Assembly: GCA_050288425.1 (NCBI GenBank) | Contig: JBNKDU010000035.1 | Coordinates: forward strand, 13,257 to 77,256 | Length of the DNA: 64,000 nucleotides | Reading direction: 5' to 3' | Source of the DNA: JARRKU01 sp050288425 | GTDB taxonomy: Bacteria > Desulfobacterota > Desulfobacteria > Desulfobacterales > Desulfosarcinaceae | Translations under genes and position numbers: made by a program | Shown: piece by piece, positions 45,000 to 53,641 of the stretch | How the letters are laid out: the number at the start of each line of letters is the position of its first letter | Position numbering within the stretch: the stretch's first letter is position 1 | Notes under the pieces: generated by a model | Told to the model about the DNA's origin: nothing | What the model saw: the letters and a program-made list of their open reading frames with translations, nothing else | The model's database searches: none

Positions 45000-45950
45000 C
45001 TAAGAGAAGAGTTTCTTGAACAATGCCCCGGCCTTTTCACCCATGGTATCGGGTTTCGGCGTTGGCCGCACCGCCGGAGGTTCCTCGGGCGGGGGGGGGG
45101 CCTGTGGCTCGGGAACCGGGTCCTCGGCTTCCGCCAGGCGACCCCCGCCGAGAAAGCGGAATCTGGGTCCCTGGGGGCTCAGGGCGATTCGCATGTCGGG
45201 CTCCAACGAAGCCTGGTCGGCAATGGGCAGACCGTTGATCTGGATCGCATTGCCGCCGGTAAGGTCTTTGATCCAGTAGCGATCCTGGGCGAAGAAGATC
45301 TGTGCCTGTCGGTCGAGGATCGCCGGGTGGTCGATGATGAAATCGCAGCCGGCCCCCCTGCCGAGGGTAATGGGCAGGACCTGAAACGATTTGAGGGCGG
45401 CGCCGTACTGGATGGCGAAGGGTACCTTGACGTTCTCGACGGCCGGTTGCGCCGCGGGGGGTGGCGGTGTCGGTTGAGGATGCACCGCCTGGATCTCCGG
45501 CGATGGCGACGCGGGCGACGCTGTGTTTGGCGGCACCGGGGCCGGCGAAGGCGGGGCGGCGGAGTACTCGTTTTGTACGGGTGCGGCCTGGGCCGGCTGC
45601 GGAGCGGCCGGTTGGGGCACCGGCGGATCCGTCACCTGGGTGAGAAAACTGATTTTGGGTCCCCCCTCGGCAAAGGTGATGACGTCACCGTCCTTCAGGT
45701 AGGCCTCGGGAACTTTGCGACCGTTGACGTAGGTGCCGTTGGTGCTCTGGTCCACCAATTTAAAGCGGTTGCCTTCCCGGAGGATGCGCGCGTGGCGCCT
45801 GGAGAGGATCACGACATCCTTGGGGAACCGGACCTGGCAGTCGGGATGTCGGCCGATGACGATCTCCGGGGCGGACAATTCCTGGATTTCGCCTTTCAAT
45901 GGTCCTTCGATGTGGACCAGTTGAACGATGATATGGGGAATGGCATTCAT
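45000..45950 (-). CDS. FHA-domain protein (two FHA domains), likely T6SS regulator
   Basis: A 316-aa protein with an N-terminal FHA domain (about residues 28-100; IVIGRHPDCQVRF, LSRRHARI, DQSTNGTYVNGR are the phosphothreonine-binding motifs). After a Pro/Ala-rich linker (about 105-190) a second, more divergent FHA-like domain follows (LGRGAGCDFIIDHPAILDRQ, KDLTGGNAIQING). FHA proteins bind kinase-phosphorylated threonines and, as Fha1, activate T6SS assembly. Kinase and phosphatase genes are divergent from this operon about 3.2 kb away. No membrane segment. Confidence 0.88.
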   Translation of the reverse strand: MNAIPHIIVQLVHIEGPLKGEIQELSAPEIVIGRHPDCQVRFPKDVVILSRRHARILREGNRFKLVDQSTNGTYVNGRKVPEAYLKDGDVITFAEGGPKISFLTQVTDPPVPQPAAPQPAQAAPVQNEYSAAPPSPAPVPPNTASPASPSPEIQAVHPQPTPPPPAAQPAVENVKVPFAIQYGAALKSFQVLPITLGRGAGCDFIIDHPAILDRQAQIFFAQDRYWIKDLTGGNAIQINGLPIADQASLEPDMRIALSPQGPRFRFLGGGRLAEAEDPVPEPQAPPPPEEPPAVRPTPKPDTMGEKAGALFKKLFS

Positions 45951-45984
45951 GATCTCGCCTTGATAGCCGGGCAGTTGCTGTTCA

Positions 45985-47676
45985 TCATTGTTGGCGGCTC
46001 TTTTTGATCTTTTCCAGTTTTTCCATCAGCTCACGGGCACGGGTCAGGTTTTGCTCGACCTCCTTGTATCCCGGGTCCAGTTCCTGGACCTTCTCCCATT
46101 CGGTGATCGCTTCCTGAAGCTGCTGTTTGCCGTAATAGACCACGCCCTTGTTGTAATGGGTTTCCTTGTAACTCTCCTCGCTGCGGGTAATGTAGGAAGC
46201 GCATTTGTCACATTGATCGTTGAACGCCAGCGAAGAGCTGAAACCCTGCCGGGCGATCATGAAATCTCCCTTGTTGTAATCGATCAGGGCTTTTTGAAAA
46301 TAGGTCTGGGCGAGCAGATCGCGGAGTTCGTCATCCCCGGGCCGGAGTTGGAGACATTTGTTGAATTCGGCGATGGCTTCGGGGAATTCGTTGCGTTCCA
46401 GATGGGCGATGCCTTCGGCGCGGTAGGTATCGATGGGGCCGGATTTGGCTTTGTCGATATAGGTTGCGCAATCGGCGCATCGGGGATCGAACTGCAGGGC
46501 GCTCTCGAAGGCCTCCCGGGCCGCTTCGAAATCACGTTGCCGGTAGAGATCCTTGCCCGATTCGTAGTAGGATTTTGCCAGATAGGTCCGGGTCTGTTCA
46601 TCTTCGGGCATGGCCTCCACCGCTTTATGCAGCTCGAAGATGGCATCTTCGTACTTGCCTTCACCATACAACTCGATACCGGAATCGCGATAGGCGAGCA
46701 CCTGGGCATCTCCCTCCGATTTCGACGTCTCTTCCGGTTCGGTCATATCCGATCCGCCGGTCATTTCCGTTGCCGGTTCCTCTGCGGCAGCCGGGGGTTC
46801 TGCCGGCGGGACTGCAACCGCGGCAGGCGGCTCGGGTGCGGGAGCGGGGCGCGGCTTCTTCTTGGCCTGGGGCGGCGTGAAGGGCAGGCCGGAGACCCTG
46901 GGCACCTTGATCCGGTCCCCGACTTTTACCTGGGTGGCGTCGTCCATCTCGTTGTATTGCGCGATGATATGAAATTTTTTATAGTCGCCGTAGTAAATCT
47001 GGGCCAATTTGGAAATACTTTGACCGGGTTGGATGGTGTGCCAGACGAAGCGGTCGCTCTGGGTCGCCGGCATGGCCTTGGATCCGGAGGCGGCAATACC
47101 CGGAAGGTTCGGTATCATGATGGTCTGCCCGGGCTTCACCTGGGTGGCGTCTTCCAGATTGTTGAACCGGGCGATGACGTTGTATTTCTTGTAGTCGCCG
47201 TAGTACTTCTTGGCGATCATGGAAAGACTTTCACCTTTCCGCACCACATGGGTGAAGTACTTGGCGGACTCCACCGGTTTGCGCGAGACAAGCATCTTGG
47301 ACGCCTTGGGATGGTCCGGTTGATATTTCAAGGCCACCAGAAACTGCTTGCGGGCCAGTCCGTATTTGCCCTGTCGATAGTATTTCATGCCCAGTGCGTA
47401 GCGTTCATCGGCCTTTTTGGCCAGTATGGCGGCCAACCGGTCCCGTTCCTGGGTCGCCTGCGCGTTTTTCGAGTCGGCGGTCAGCGCCAGTTTGTACTGT
47501 TCCAGGGCGGCGGGCAGGTCGCCCTTCTTTTCAAGCTCGTGGCCCTTGGCCAGGTATTTGCCCGCCAGTTTGGGGTTGGGTTTGGCGGTGCCGCTGGTGG
47601 TAACGCAGCCTGCCAGGACCAGGCCCACGAGTAATGCGCCTGCGAAGAATTTTACGATGGATGGTATCCGTGTCAT
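45985..47676 (-). CDS. LysM and TPR lipoprotein
   Basis: A 563-aa lipoprotein (signal ending LAGC, residues about 21-24). After a TPR-like region there are two LysM domains (about 140-190 and 209-262; VVRKGESLSMIAKKYYGDYK and HTIQPGQSISKLAQIYYGDY) that bind peptidoglycan. A Pro/Ala-rich linker leads to a C-terminal array of about five TPR units (for example YDSGIELYGEGKYEDAI-like and LERNEFPEAIAEFNKCL). It would tether a protein-binding TPR array to the cell wall, plausible for placing T6SS or envelope machinery. AGGTGA lies five bases before the ATG. Confidence 0.85.
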   Translation of the reverse strand: MTRIPSIVKFFAGALLVGLVLAGCVTTSGTAKPNPKLAGKYLAKGHELEKKGDLPAALEQYKLALTADSKNAQATQERDRLAAILAKKADERYALGMKYYRQGKYGLARKQFLVALKYQPDHPKASKMLVSRKPVESAKYFTHVVRKGESLSMIAKKYYGDYKKYNVIARFNNLEDATQVKPGQTIMIPNLPGIAASGSKAMPATQSDRFVWHTIQPGQSISKLAQIYYGDYKKFHIIAQYNEMDDATQVKVGDRIKVPRVSGLPFTPPQAKKKPRPAPAPEPPAAVAVPPAEPPAAAEEPATEMTGGSDMTEPEETSKSEGDAQVLAYRDSGIELYGEGKYEDAIFELHKAVEAMPEDEQTRTYLAKSYYESGKDLYRQRDFEAAREAFESALQFDPRCADCATYIDKAKSGPIDTYRAEGIAHLERNEFPEAIAEFNKCLQLRPGDDELRDLLAQTYFQKALIDYNKGDFMIARQGFSSSLAFNDQCDKCASYITRSEESYKETHYNKGVVYYGKQQLQEAITEWEKVQELDPGYKEVEQNLTRARELMEKLEKIKKSRQQ

Positions 47677-47680
47677 GGGT

Positions 47681-48679
47681 TCACCTGAGAGATAGGGTTT
47701 GAAAAATATTTAACCGTTTTTGGAAGGTCGCCATGTCCCTTTTCAGTATCTGGTCGCGGCGCAACAGATACGGGTCGGCGTAAAATGGATTGCCGCCCCG
47801 ATCCACCGTAACGGCCATTTTATAGCCTGCCCGGCGCGTCATTTCCACAGCCTGGACGTTGGCCCGGCCGAAGGGGTAGGCAAAGAAATAGGTGTCCTGA
47901 CCGAGCTTGCGGTCGATGATCTCTTTGGACTTGACCAATTCCCCCTGGAGCCGGCGCCGGTAATCGGCCTCGCTTTCACTGTCTCCCTTTTTGGACAGAT
48001 CGCTGTGGGCGACGGTGTGTGAGCCGATGGTGAAGCCGTTGTCCTTGAGTTCGCGCAATTGTTTCCAGGTGATGGCTTTCCGCGATACCCCCACATAGTC
48101 AGTGTAGACAAACAAGGTAGCCGGATAGCCGAACTTTTTCAATATCGGGTAAGCCGTATTATAGACCGACCGGTATCCGTCATCAATGGTAATCATGACC
48201 GATTTCCTGGGCAACGGCCGCCGGTATTCGAGAAATTCGAGCAGCTCGTCCGGACCGATCACGTGGTAGCGATGGTCTTTCAGGTATTGCATCTGGCGTT
48301 GGAAAATTTCGGCAGGCATGCACAGCGGGGATGCACAACCATTGCCGAATCGGTGGTAGCACAGGATGGGAATCTGCTGGACGCCGTTCGGACGGATGCC
48401 GCCGGGATTTCTGGACTTCAGGGGAATGACGACGAGGCTGCCCGGCTTCAGGTCTTCATTGGCCTCTTCGATGATCCATGCCTTGGACGTGTCGCCCAGG
48501 AATCTGCCGGCCAGCGATTCGGCGGTGTCGCTGATTTGAAAGGGATAGACCACATAGTCCTTGGATCGATGAAAGGGTACCTCGGGCTTCATTTCCGGGG
48601 CGCCGGCACATCCGGCGAGATAAATCAGCAACAAACCGATCCACGGCAGCATACGCAAGGAATACGATCTGGATTTCAT
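47681..48679 (-). CDS. LysM-like and NodB polysaccharide deacetylase lipoprotein
   Basis: A 332-aa lipoprotein (signal MKSRSYSLRML..., lipobox LAGC) with a LysM-like segment (FQISDTAESLAGRFLGD) then a polysaccharide deacetylase domain. NodB motifs are ITIDDGY (metal-binding Asp pair), HTVAHSDL (metal His pair) and YPFGR, so it should be active on N-acetylated glycans, probably peptidoglycan. It is first in the operon with LysM-TPR, FHA and TssBC-like genes and has a strong extended -10 promoter. An alternative ATG is at 48700; neither has a good ribosome site, and 48679 gives the better signal peptide. Confidence 0.85.
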   Translation of the reverse strand: MKSRSYSLRMLPWIGLLLIYLAGCAGAPEMKPEVPFHRSKDYVVYPFQISDTAESLAGRFLGDTSKAWIIEEANEDLKPGSLVVIPLKSRNPGGIRPNGVQQIPILCYHRFGNGCASPLCMPAEIFQRQMQYLKDHRYHVIGPDELLEFLEYRRPLPRKSVMITIDDGYRSVYNTAYPILKKFGYPATLFVYTDYVGVSRKAITWKQLRELKDNGFTIGSHTVAHSDLSKKGDSESEADYRRRLQGELVKSKEIIDRKLGQDTYFFAYPFGRANVQAVEMTRRAGYKMAVTVDRGGNPFYADPYLLRRDQILKRDMATFQKRLNIFQTLSLR

Positions 48680-48778
48680 GGGCAAATGGTCCGAAGGCAT
48701 CCACGCGGCTTGTGTGACTGCCCGGGAACGGTCCTTTCCGTGAAATGGGCGGTTTGGGGTTTTCTGAAAATTAATGCT

Positions 48779-48787
48779 ATTATATCA
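48779..48787 (-). promoter_or_regulatory. Extended -10 promoter of the deacetylase operon
   Basis: Reads TGATATAAT on the minus strand: a perfect TATAAT with the TGn extension. The -35 region 17 bases upstream is TTCGCC, weak, which extended -10 promoters tolerate. It would start transcription near 48772 and drive genes down to 43384. Confidence 0.6.
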
Positions 48788-48922
48788 AAAGTTTGCTACA
48801 AGGCGAATACCATACTCCCGTGGGATGTGCAATCCATTCCCGAGCCGCCGCCGAAAAGCGGGTGGGCCGAGACAATCCGGGACAGGTCATCGTCCCGCCT
48901 TCGGGTGGTCGGGGGAAGAATA

Positions 48923-48952
48923 TTGACAATCCACTGGATAGGATACTAAAAA
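48923..48952 (+). promoter_or_regulatory. Possible sigma-70 promoter of the kinase operon
   Basis: A perfect TTGACA (48923-48928), then an 18-base spacer and TAAAAA (48947-48952). The -10 is imperfect. It faces the kinase gene and would give a leader of about 185 bases containing the three-way junction. Confidence 0.4.
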
Positions 48953-49074
48953 TTGCTATTGTGACCGAGCATTGGAGAAACATTGGATCTCAACCGCCTG
49001 CCGACCGGAACCACAGCGCCAAAAATGGAATGATTCGCACGGCGGCCCACAAGAGGCCAATGACCTGCCGATGT

Positions 49075-49120
49075 GCCGTGTCGTCTCTATGAGACCCGAT
49101 CAGATAGCGGGCGACACGGC
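49075..49120 (+). promoter_or_regulatory. Perfect three-way-junction structure in the kinase leader
   Basis: The 9-bp closing helix GCCGTGTCG/CGACACGGC (49075-49083 with 49112-49120) encloses two hairpins with no unpaired base at the junction: TCTC-TAT-GAGA (49084-49094) and CCCG-ATCAGATAG-CGGG (49095-49111). It sits 24 bases before the kinase start and near the GGGGGG ribosome site, so it could control translation. It may instead be a cruciform binding site. Confidence 0.5.
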
Positions 49121-49143
49121 GGCACGACTGGGGGGAACGGGAC

Positions 49144-50763
49144 ATGACCGCTGATCAGAAAACATCTACCACGATGATTTGGCTGAAGCAGCTGACCACG
49201 AGCACCTTTGCCAACATCAACGAGAAAATCGACCGAGTGGAAATCGTGCGCCGGAATAAAAAAATTTTGTTCATCTTGGCAGTCGTCTGGATCGGGCTGA
49301 TGGTGGCCGGCCATCTGCTCTTCGGCTCCATGGGACAGAAACGGATGGACGCCTTCCTGGCGAAAGGTGCCGCCGCCGCGGTACAATTGGCCGAAGGATG
49401 CGGTCCGCATCTGCTGGAAGGCAATGTCCTGGAACTCAGCCGTAAGGTGGCGGAGTTCACCGACGAGCGGGATGCGTTGTTTACGGCAATCCTCGACCAC
49501 GAAAACAGAATCATGGGGCATTCCGACCCCGAGCAGATGAACCGCATCGCAGCGCCCCTGGCAGACGAAAAAGTCCTGCGCACATTGGACGGTGTCAACG
49601 TGCTCACCGGCCGGACCGCCGAAGGCCGGGACGTGGTCACTTTCGGTCGCGATATCACCTATTCCGGGGTGGTCATCGGCAGGGTGATCTATGGATTACC
49701 GGCGGAGAAGCTGGAAGCGGTCACCGGCGGCATGGGTACCTTTCGTCTGCTTTTCATTCTGCTGGTTACCCTGGGTTGCGGTCTGACGGCGTTCTGGACC
49801 GACCGCAGCCGGCGCCGGATAAAGGCGCCCCCCGCGGCCGGGGCCATGGACGGCTCCACCATCGGTCCCTACCGGCTGCGTGAAAAGATCGCCCAGGGCG
49901 GTATGGCCGAACTTTATATGGCCGATTATGTCCGCGGAGACGGTTTCCGGCGGTCCATGGCGGTCAAGCGGGTGTTGCCCCACCTGGCCGAAAACCAGGA
50001 TTTCATCAATATGTTCATCCGGGAGGCCCGGCTGGCCGCTTTGCTGCAACATCCGAACATCGTGCAGATATTCGATTTCGGAAAGATCAAGGATGCCTAC
50101 TTCATCGCCATGGAGTTCATCGACGGATTGAACCTGGGCCAGATGATGAGCCAGCTCAAGAAAGGCCTGCCGGTCAATGTGGCCATCTTCGTGGCCATCA
50201 AGATCAGCCTGGGGCTGGACTATTCCCACAAGCGCAAGGATGACGAGACCGACCAGCCGCTGGGCATCGTGCATCGCGATATCAGTCCCCAGAATATCCT
50301 GGTCTCCTTCCAGGGAGAGGTCAAGATCAGCGATTTCGGCATCTCCAAGGCCAACACCGAGCCCAGCCTCACCCAGGCGGGGGTGATCAAGGGCAAGTTG
50401 AGCTACCTTTCGCCCGAACAGGCCCTGGGACAGCCCGTGGACCACCAGTGCGATATCTACGCGCTGGGGCTGGTCATCTATGAAATTCTCACGGCGAGCC
50501 GCGTATACCAGTTCGACACCGACATCGAGGCGATCCGCACCATTCCGGAGATGGAAATCGACCCCATCCGCCAAATCCGGCCGGACGTTCCCGAGGGATT
50601 GCAGGCCATCATTCAAAAATGCCTCAACAAGGACAAGGCGCACCGGTATCAGGACGCGAGGGATCTCCACGACGATCTCATCAGGCTCAAGGCCGAATTG
50701 CAAATCCCTTTCGACGCCTCCGATCTTTCCAATTTCATGAGAGAGACGTTCAGACATGGCTAA
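49144..50763 (+). CDS. Membrane-bound Ser/Thr protein kinase with N-terminal sensor domain
   Basis: A 539-aa kinase. The N-terminal part has a membrane helix (about 39-60), an extracytoplasmic domain (about 61-200), then a second helix (about 198-218). The Hanks-type kinase domain follows (about 240-539): ATP Lys275 in MAVKRV, catalytic Asp379 in HRDIS, and the metal-binding Asp397 in DFG. In PpkA-type kinases the sensor is usually C-terminal, so the order here is reversed. It overlaps the PP2C gene by eight bases. It likely phosphorylates the FHA partner to trigger T6SS assembly; that link is inferred. Confidence 0.88.
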   Translation: MTADQKTSTTMIWLKQLTTSTFANINEKIDRVEIVRRNKKILFILAVVWIGLMVAGHLLFGSMGQKRMDAFLAKGAAAAVQLAEGCGPHLLEGNVLELSRKVAEFTDERDALFTAILDHENRIMGHSDPEQMNRIAAPLADEKVLRTLDGVNVLTGRTAEGRDVVTFGRDITYSGVVIGRVIYGLPAEKLEAVTGGMGTFRLLFILLVTLGCGLTAFWTDRSRRRIKAPPAAGAMDGSTIGPYRLREKIAQGGMAELYMADYVRGDGFRRSMAVKRVLPHLAENQDFINMFIREARLAALLQHPNIVQIFDFGKIKDAYFIAMEFIDGLNLGQMMSQLKKGLPVNVAIFVAIKISLGLDYSHKRKDDETDQPLGIVHRDISPQNILVSFQGEVKISDFGISKANTEPSLTQAGVIKGKLSYLSPEQALGQPVDHQCDIYALGLVIYEILTASRVYQFDTDIEAIRTIPEMEIDPIRQIRPDVPEGLQAIIQKCLNKDKAHRYQDARDLHDDLIRLKAELQIPFDASDLSNFMRETFRHG

Positions 50764-51484
50764 GATCGACTTGATCGGGAAGACCGATATCGGCCTGGTG
50801 CGACCCAATAACGAGGATACATTCGTCGTCAATTCCGCCTCCGGCTACTGCCTGGTGGCGGACGGCATGGGAGGGGCCGCCGCCGGTGAAACCGCCAGCC
50901 GGATCTTTGCCCAGACCGCGGATGAGGTGTTCAGCGGCAGAATACCGGGCAACGAGACCGAAGTGGTGGACAATGTGCAGACCACCTTTCGGCAGGCCAA
51001 TGACCGCATCCTGGCCCATGCGGCCGAATATCCGGAACACCAGGGACTGGGGTGCACCGCGGAACTGCTGGCCTTCACCGGATCCGGATTCGTCATCGGT
51101 CATATGGGAGACAGCCGGACCTATCGTTTCCGTGGCAATACCCTGAAACAATTGACCAAAGACCACTCCCTGGTGCAAGATCAGCTCGACCAGGGGCTGA
51201 TTACCGAGGACCAGGCCCGGACCCACAGCATGCGCAACGTCATCCTGCGGGCGGTGGGCGTAAGGCCTTCGCCCGCCCTGGATACGCTTCGCGGGCCGGT
51301 CTTTACGGGCGATCTGTTCCTGCTCTGTTCCGATGGGCTGACCGACATGGTGGATGACGAGGAGATCTGCCAGGTCCTGGGCATGAACGGCGACCTGTCG
51401 ATCAAATCGGAGCACCTCATCGAAATGGCCAAGAAGGCCGGCGGCAAGGACAACGTAACCGTCGTGCTGGCTGCAATCGGATGA
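50756..51484 (+). CDS. PP2C-type Ser/Thr phosphatase
   Basis: A 242-aa phosphatase of the PPM/PP2C family, probably the PppA-type antagonist of the preceding kinase. Metal-binding motifs are present: RPNNEDT near residue 20, ADGMGGAAAGE (Asp36), GHMGDSR, DGLTDMV and GGKDNVTV. The length equals the catalytic core with no extra domains. It overlaps the kinase by eight bases and the protease by four (ATGA). Confidence 0.93.
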   Translation: MAKIDLIGKTDIGLVRPNNEDTFVVNSASGYCLVADGMGGAAAGETASRIFAQTADEVFSGRIPGNETEVVDNVQTTFRQANDRILAHAAEYPEHQGLGCTAELLAFTGSGFVIGHMGDSRTYRFRGNTLKQLTKDHSLVQDQLDQGLITEDQARTHSMRNVILRAVGVRPSPALDTLRGPVFTGDLFLLCSDGLTDMVDDEEICQVLGMNGDLSIKSEHLIEMAKKAGGKDNVTVVLAAIG

Positions 51485-52404
51485 GGCGCAGCGTCTCATT
51501 CTGGGCGATCCTGGCGTTGCTGCTGATGCCCATCCATGGGCTGTGGGCCGACTTCGGCGATATCTACGACATGCCGGTGGCGGAAGCCGAGGACGTGATT
51601 TCGGGGTGGCTGGACGCCAACGGTTTCAAAATCTACCGGCCTTCCCCCGAAGGGGACGCCACGGTCCTGCTGGCGGACAAAGGGAGCCAGCAATTACGCA
51701 TCGTCACCCGGCAATCTTCCCCCCTGGCGGTCCGCATCGCCATCGAGCCATCTCCCGGTGCGGCCGAGTCGGCGGCCCATCGGTTGCGGCAATACCTGCT
51801 GGGCTATATCCAACTGCCCAACCGTCCGGTCCTGCCCGTGCAGCCCTCGATTCCCGATGCCGTTCGCAGTGTCGGGGATGCGGTGGCCTGTATCTATGCC
51901 ATCCATCAGGGCCGGGAAATCCAGTTGACCGGCTTCGCAGTGGATCTGCGGGGCATGATCGTCTGCACGGGACACGACCTGGTCCTGGAAGACGACGTCG
52001 ATCTATTGCTGCGCGACGGCCGCGAGATGGCCGGTCGGGTGGTCAAGATCGATCGGGAGCGGGACCTGGCGCTGATCCGGATTCCCCAGGACCTGCAAAC
52101 GGTGGTGACGCTGCGCGACGGACGCTTCATGCTCAGCCATGAAGATTCCCTGTTCGCCGTCATGTGTGCCGACAACGGCCTGGCCGCCATCGAGCACGGT
52201 TATCTGGACGGTCCGCCGCGCCGGGTCGCCGGAATGACCTTGTGGCAGGTCCGCATGCGGATCGAACCCGGCAGCAGCGGCAGCCCGGTTTTCGACCGAC
52301 AGGGGCGGCTGACGGGGATCGTCAAGGGACGATACCGAGGTACCGATACCGTCGGTTTCTTGATCCCCTTCGAATCTCTGCTGCAGTTTCTGGAAATCTA
52401 TTGA
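51481..52404 (+). CDS. Trypsin-like (S1C) serine protease, exported
   Basis: A 307-aa protein with a signal peptide (cleavage likely after HGLWA, residues about 16-20), a N-terminal domain about 100 residues long, and a trypsin-like fold. The triad is His165 in CTGHDL, Asp195 in ERDLALI and Ser266 in GSSGSP. The usual TNAHV around the His is TGHDL here, so activity needs testing. No PDZ domain is visible. It lies in a kinase-phosphatase-protease-kinase run. Confidence 0.82.
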   Translation: MRRSVSFWAILALLLMPIHGLWADFGDIYDMPVAEAEDVISGWLDANGFKIYRPSPEGDATVLLADKGSQQLRIVTRQSSPLAVRIAIEPSPGAAESAAHRLRQYLLGYIQLPNRPVLPVQPSIPDAVRSVGDAVACIYAIHQGREIQLTGFAVDLRGMIVCTGHDLVLEDDVDLLLRDGREMAGRVVKIDRERDLALIRIPQDLQTVVTLRDGRFMLSHEDSLFAVMCADNGLAAIEHGYLDGPPRRVAGMTLWQVRMRIEPGSSGSPVFDRQGRLTGIVKGRYRGTDTVGFLIPFESLLQFLEIY

Positions 52405-52406
52405 TC

Positions 52407-53597
52407 ATGGAATACGGCCGTTATCGCATTATCCGGGAGTTGGGCAAGGGCAACATGGGGGTGGTCTACCTGGCCCATGATCCGCAGATCGACCGGCAGG
52501 TGGCGCTCAAGGTGCTCCGCCCGGACCGCGTCACCAGCGAGGCGTTCGCCGCCCGCTTTCTTAAGGAGGCACGCGCCATCGGCCGGCTGTCCCATCCGCA
52601 GGTCGTCACGGTCTTCGATGTGGGGGAAGATCATGGCACCGTCTTCATCGCCATGGAATATCTGCAAGGCGAACCTCTCAACGAAGTGATGCGCAAAGGC
52701 GGGCTCACCACCGCGCAAAGCATCGAAATCGTGCGCCAGGTGGCCGCGGCCCTGCACTACGCCCACCGCCAGGGCATCGTCCACCGGGACATCAAGCCCT
52801 CCAACATCATCCTCACCGAGGAGATGCAGGTCAAACTCACCGATTTCGGCATCGCGCATATCGAGGACACTTCCGCGGGATATCAGACCCAGGCCGGCGA
52901 GATCCTGGGTACCCCCATGTACATGTCGCCCGAGCAGGTCATGGGGCACCAGGTGGACGGCCGCTCGGATCTCTATTCCCTGGGGGTCATCCTTTATGAA
53001 ATGGCAACCGGCCGCCGTCCCTTCGGCGGAAACAACCTGGCGGCCATTTTCCGTTCCATCACCCATGACACGCCCGAAACGCCGGCCAGCATAGATCCCT
53101 TTATCGGCCGCGCGGTTTCCGATCTGATCATGAAAAGCATCGACAAACGCCAGGAGCGACGCTTTCAGGACGGCCGCCAGATGGACGACGCCCTGGCCGC
53201 CCTGGGGGAAAAGGCCGGCGCCGCCGTGGCCCCGCAGAAAGAGGGCGGGTCTGCCTCCACCGGGGGCACACGTCCTTGGTGGGTGGCCTTGATGGTGCTG
53301 GCACTCGTAACGGCTGCCGGTGCCTACTACTTTCACCAGCGAACCCGGAATAACGCAGGTGATACCGGCCCGCCCCCCGCTTCCATGGCGTTGCTGAAGG
53401 TCAGCAGCGACCCCCAGGGGGCCAAGATCTATGTGGACAGTATCTATCGGGGGCAAACGCCCGATGATCTGTCCCTGCCTCTGGGCAAATACGAGTTGCG
53501 CCTGAGTCTTGCCGGCTACCTGGCCTGGGAGGCCCAGGTGGAACTGGACAAGACCGGGGAGATGCCGTTGCATATCCCCCTGCAGGCAGAACCATAA
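52407..53597 (+). CDS. Ser/Thr protein kinase with membrane helix and PEGA domain
   Basis: A 396-aa kinase of the PknB type: N-terminal Hanks domain (Lys35 in VALKVL, Asp128 in HRDIKPSN, DFGIAHIE), one membrane helix about residues 290-308 (WWVALMVLALVTAAGAYYF), and an extracytoplasmic PEGA domain (about 325-395; SSDPQGAKIYVDSIYRGQTP). PEGA domains bind surface or secreted partners. ATG 52407 is used; a TTG at 52401 overlapping the protease stop is possible. A second kinase in the operon with opposite layout suggests two signals feed one pathway. Confidence 0.9.
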   Translation: MEYGRYRIIRELGKGNMGVVYLAHDPQIDRQVALKVLRPDRVTSEAFAARFLKEARAIGRLSHPQVVTVFDVGEDHGTVFIAMEYLQGEPLNEVMRKGGLTTAQSIEIVRQVAAALHYAHRQGIVHRDIKPSNIILTEEMQVKLTDFGIAHIEDTSAGYQTQAGEILGTPMYMSPEQVMGHQVDGRSDLYSLGVILYEMATGRRPFGGNNLAAIFRSITHDTPETPASIDPFIGRAVSDLIMKSIDKRQERRFQDGRQMDDALAALGEKAGAAVAPQKEGGSASTGGTRPWWVALMVLALVTAAGAYYFHQRTRNNAGDTGPPPASMALLKVSSDPQGAKIYVDSIYRGQTPDDLSLPLGKYELRLSLAGYLAWEAQVELDKTGEMPLHIPLQAEP

Positions 53598-53641
53598 CGT
53601 CAAACTCCTTGCAACACCGCAAAATGTGTCAGGAGGGAAGG

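Larger units (their letters stand above)
48680..49143. other. 464-bp divergent control region between the two T6SS-regulatory operons
   Basis: No gene is supported. It holds the minus-strand promoter at 48779, a plus-strand promoter-like pair at 48923, and the three-way junction at 49075-49120. A plus-strand frame of about 100 codons here lacks a ribosome site and any recognisable motif. Confidence 0.6.

Noticed and set aside
48793..49092. A 99-codon frame in the divergent control region
   Set aside because: TTG start, no ribosome site, no motif, and it overlaps promoter and junction signals.
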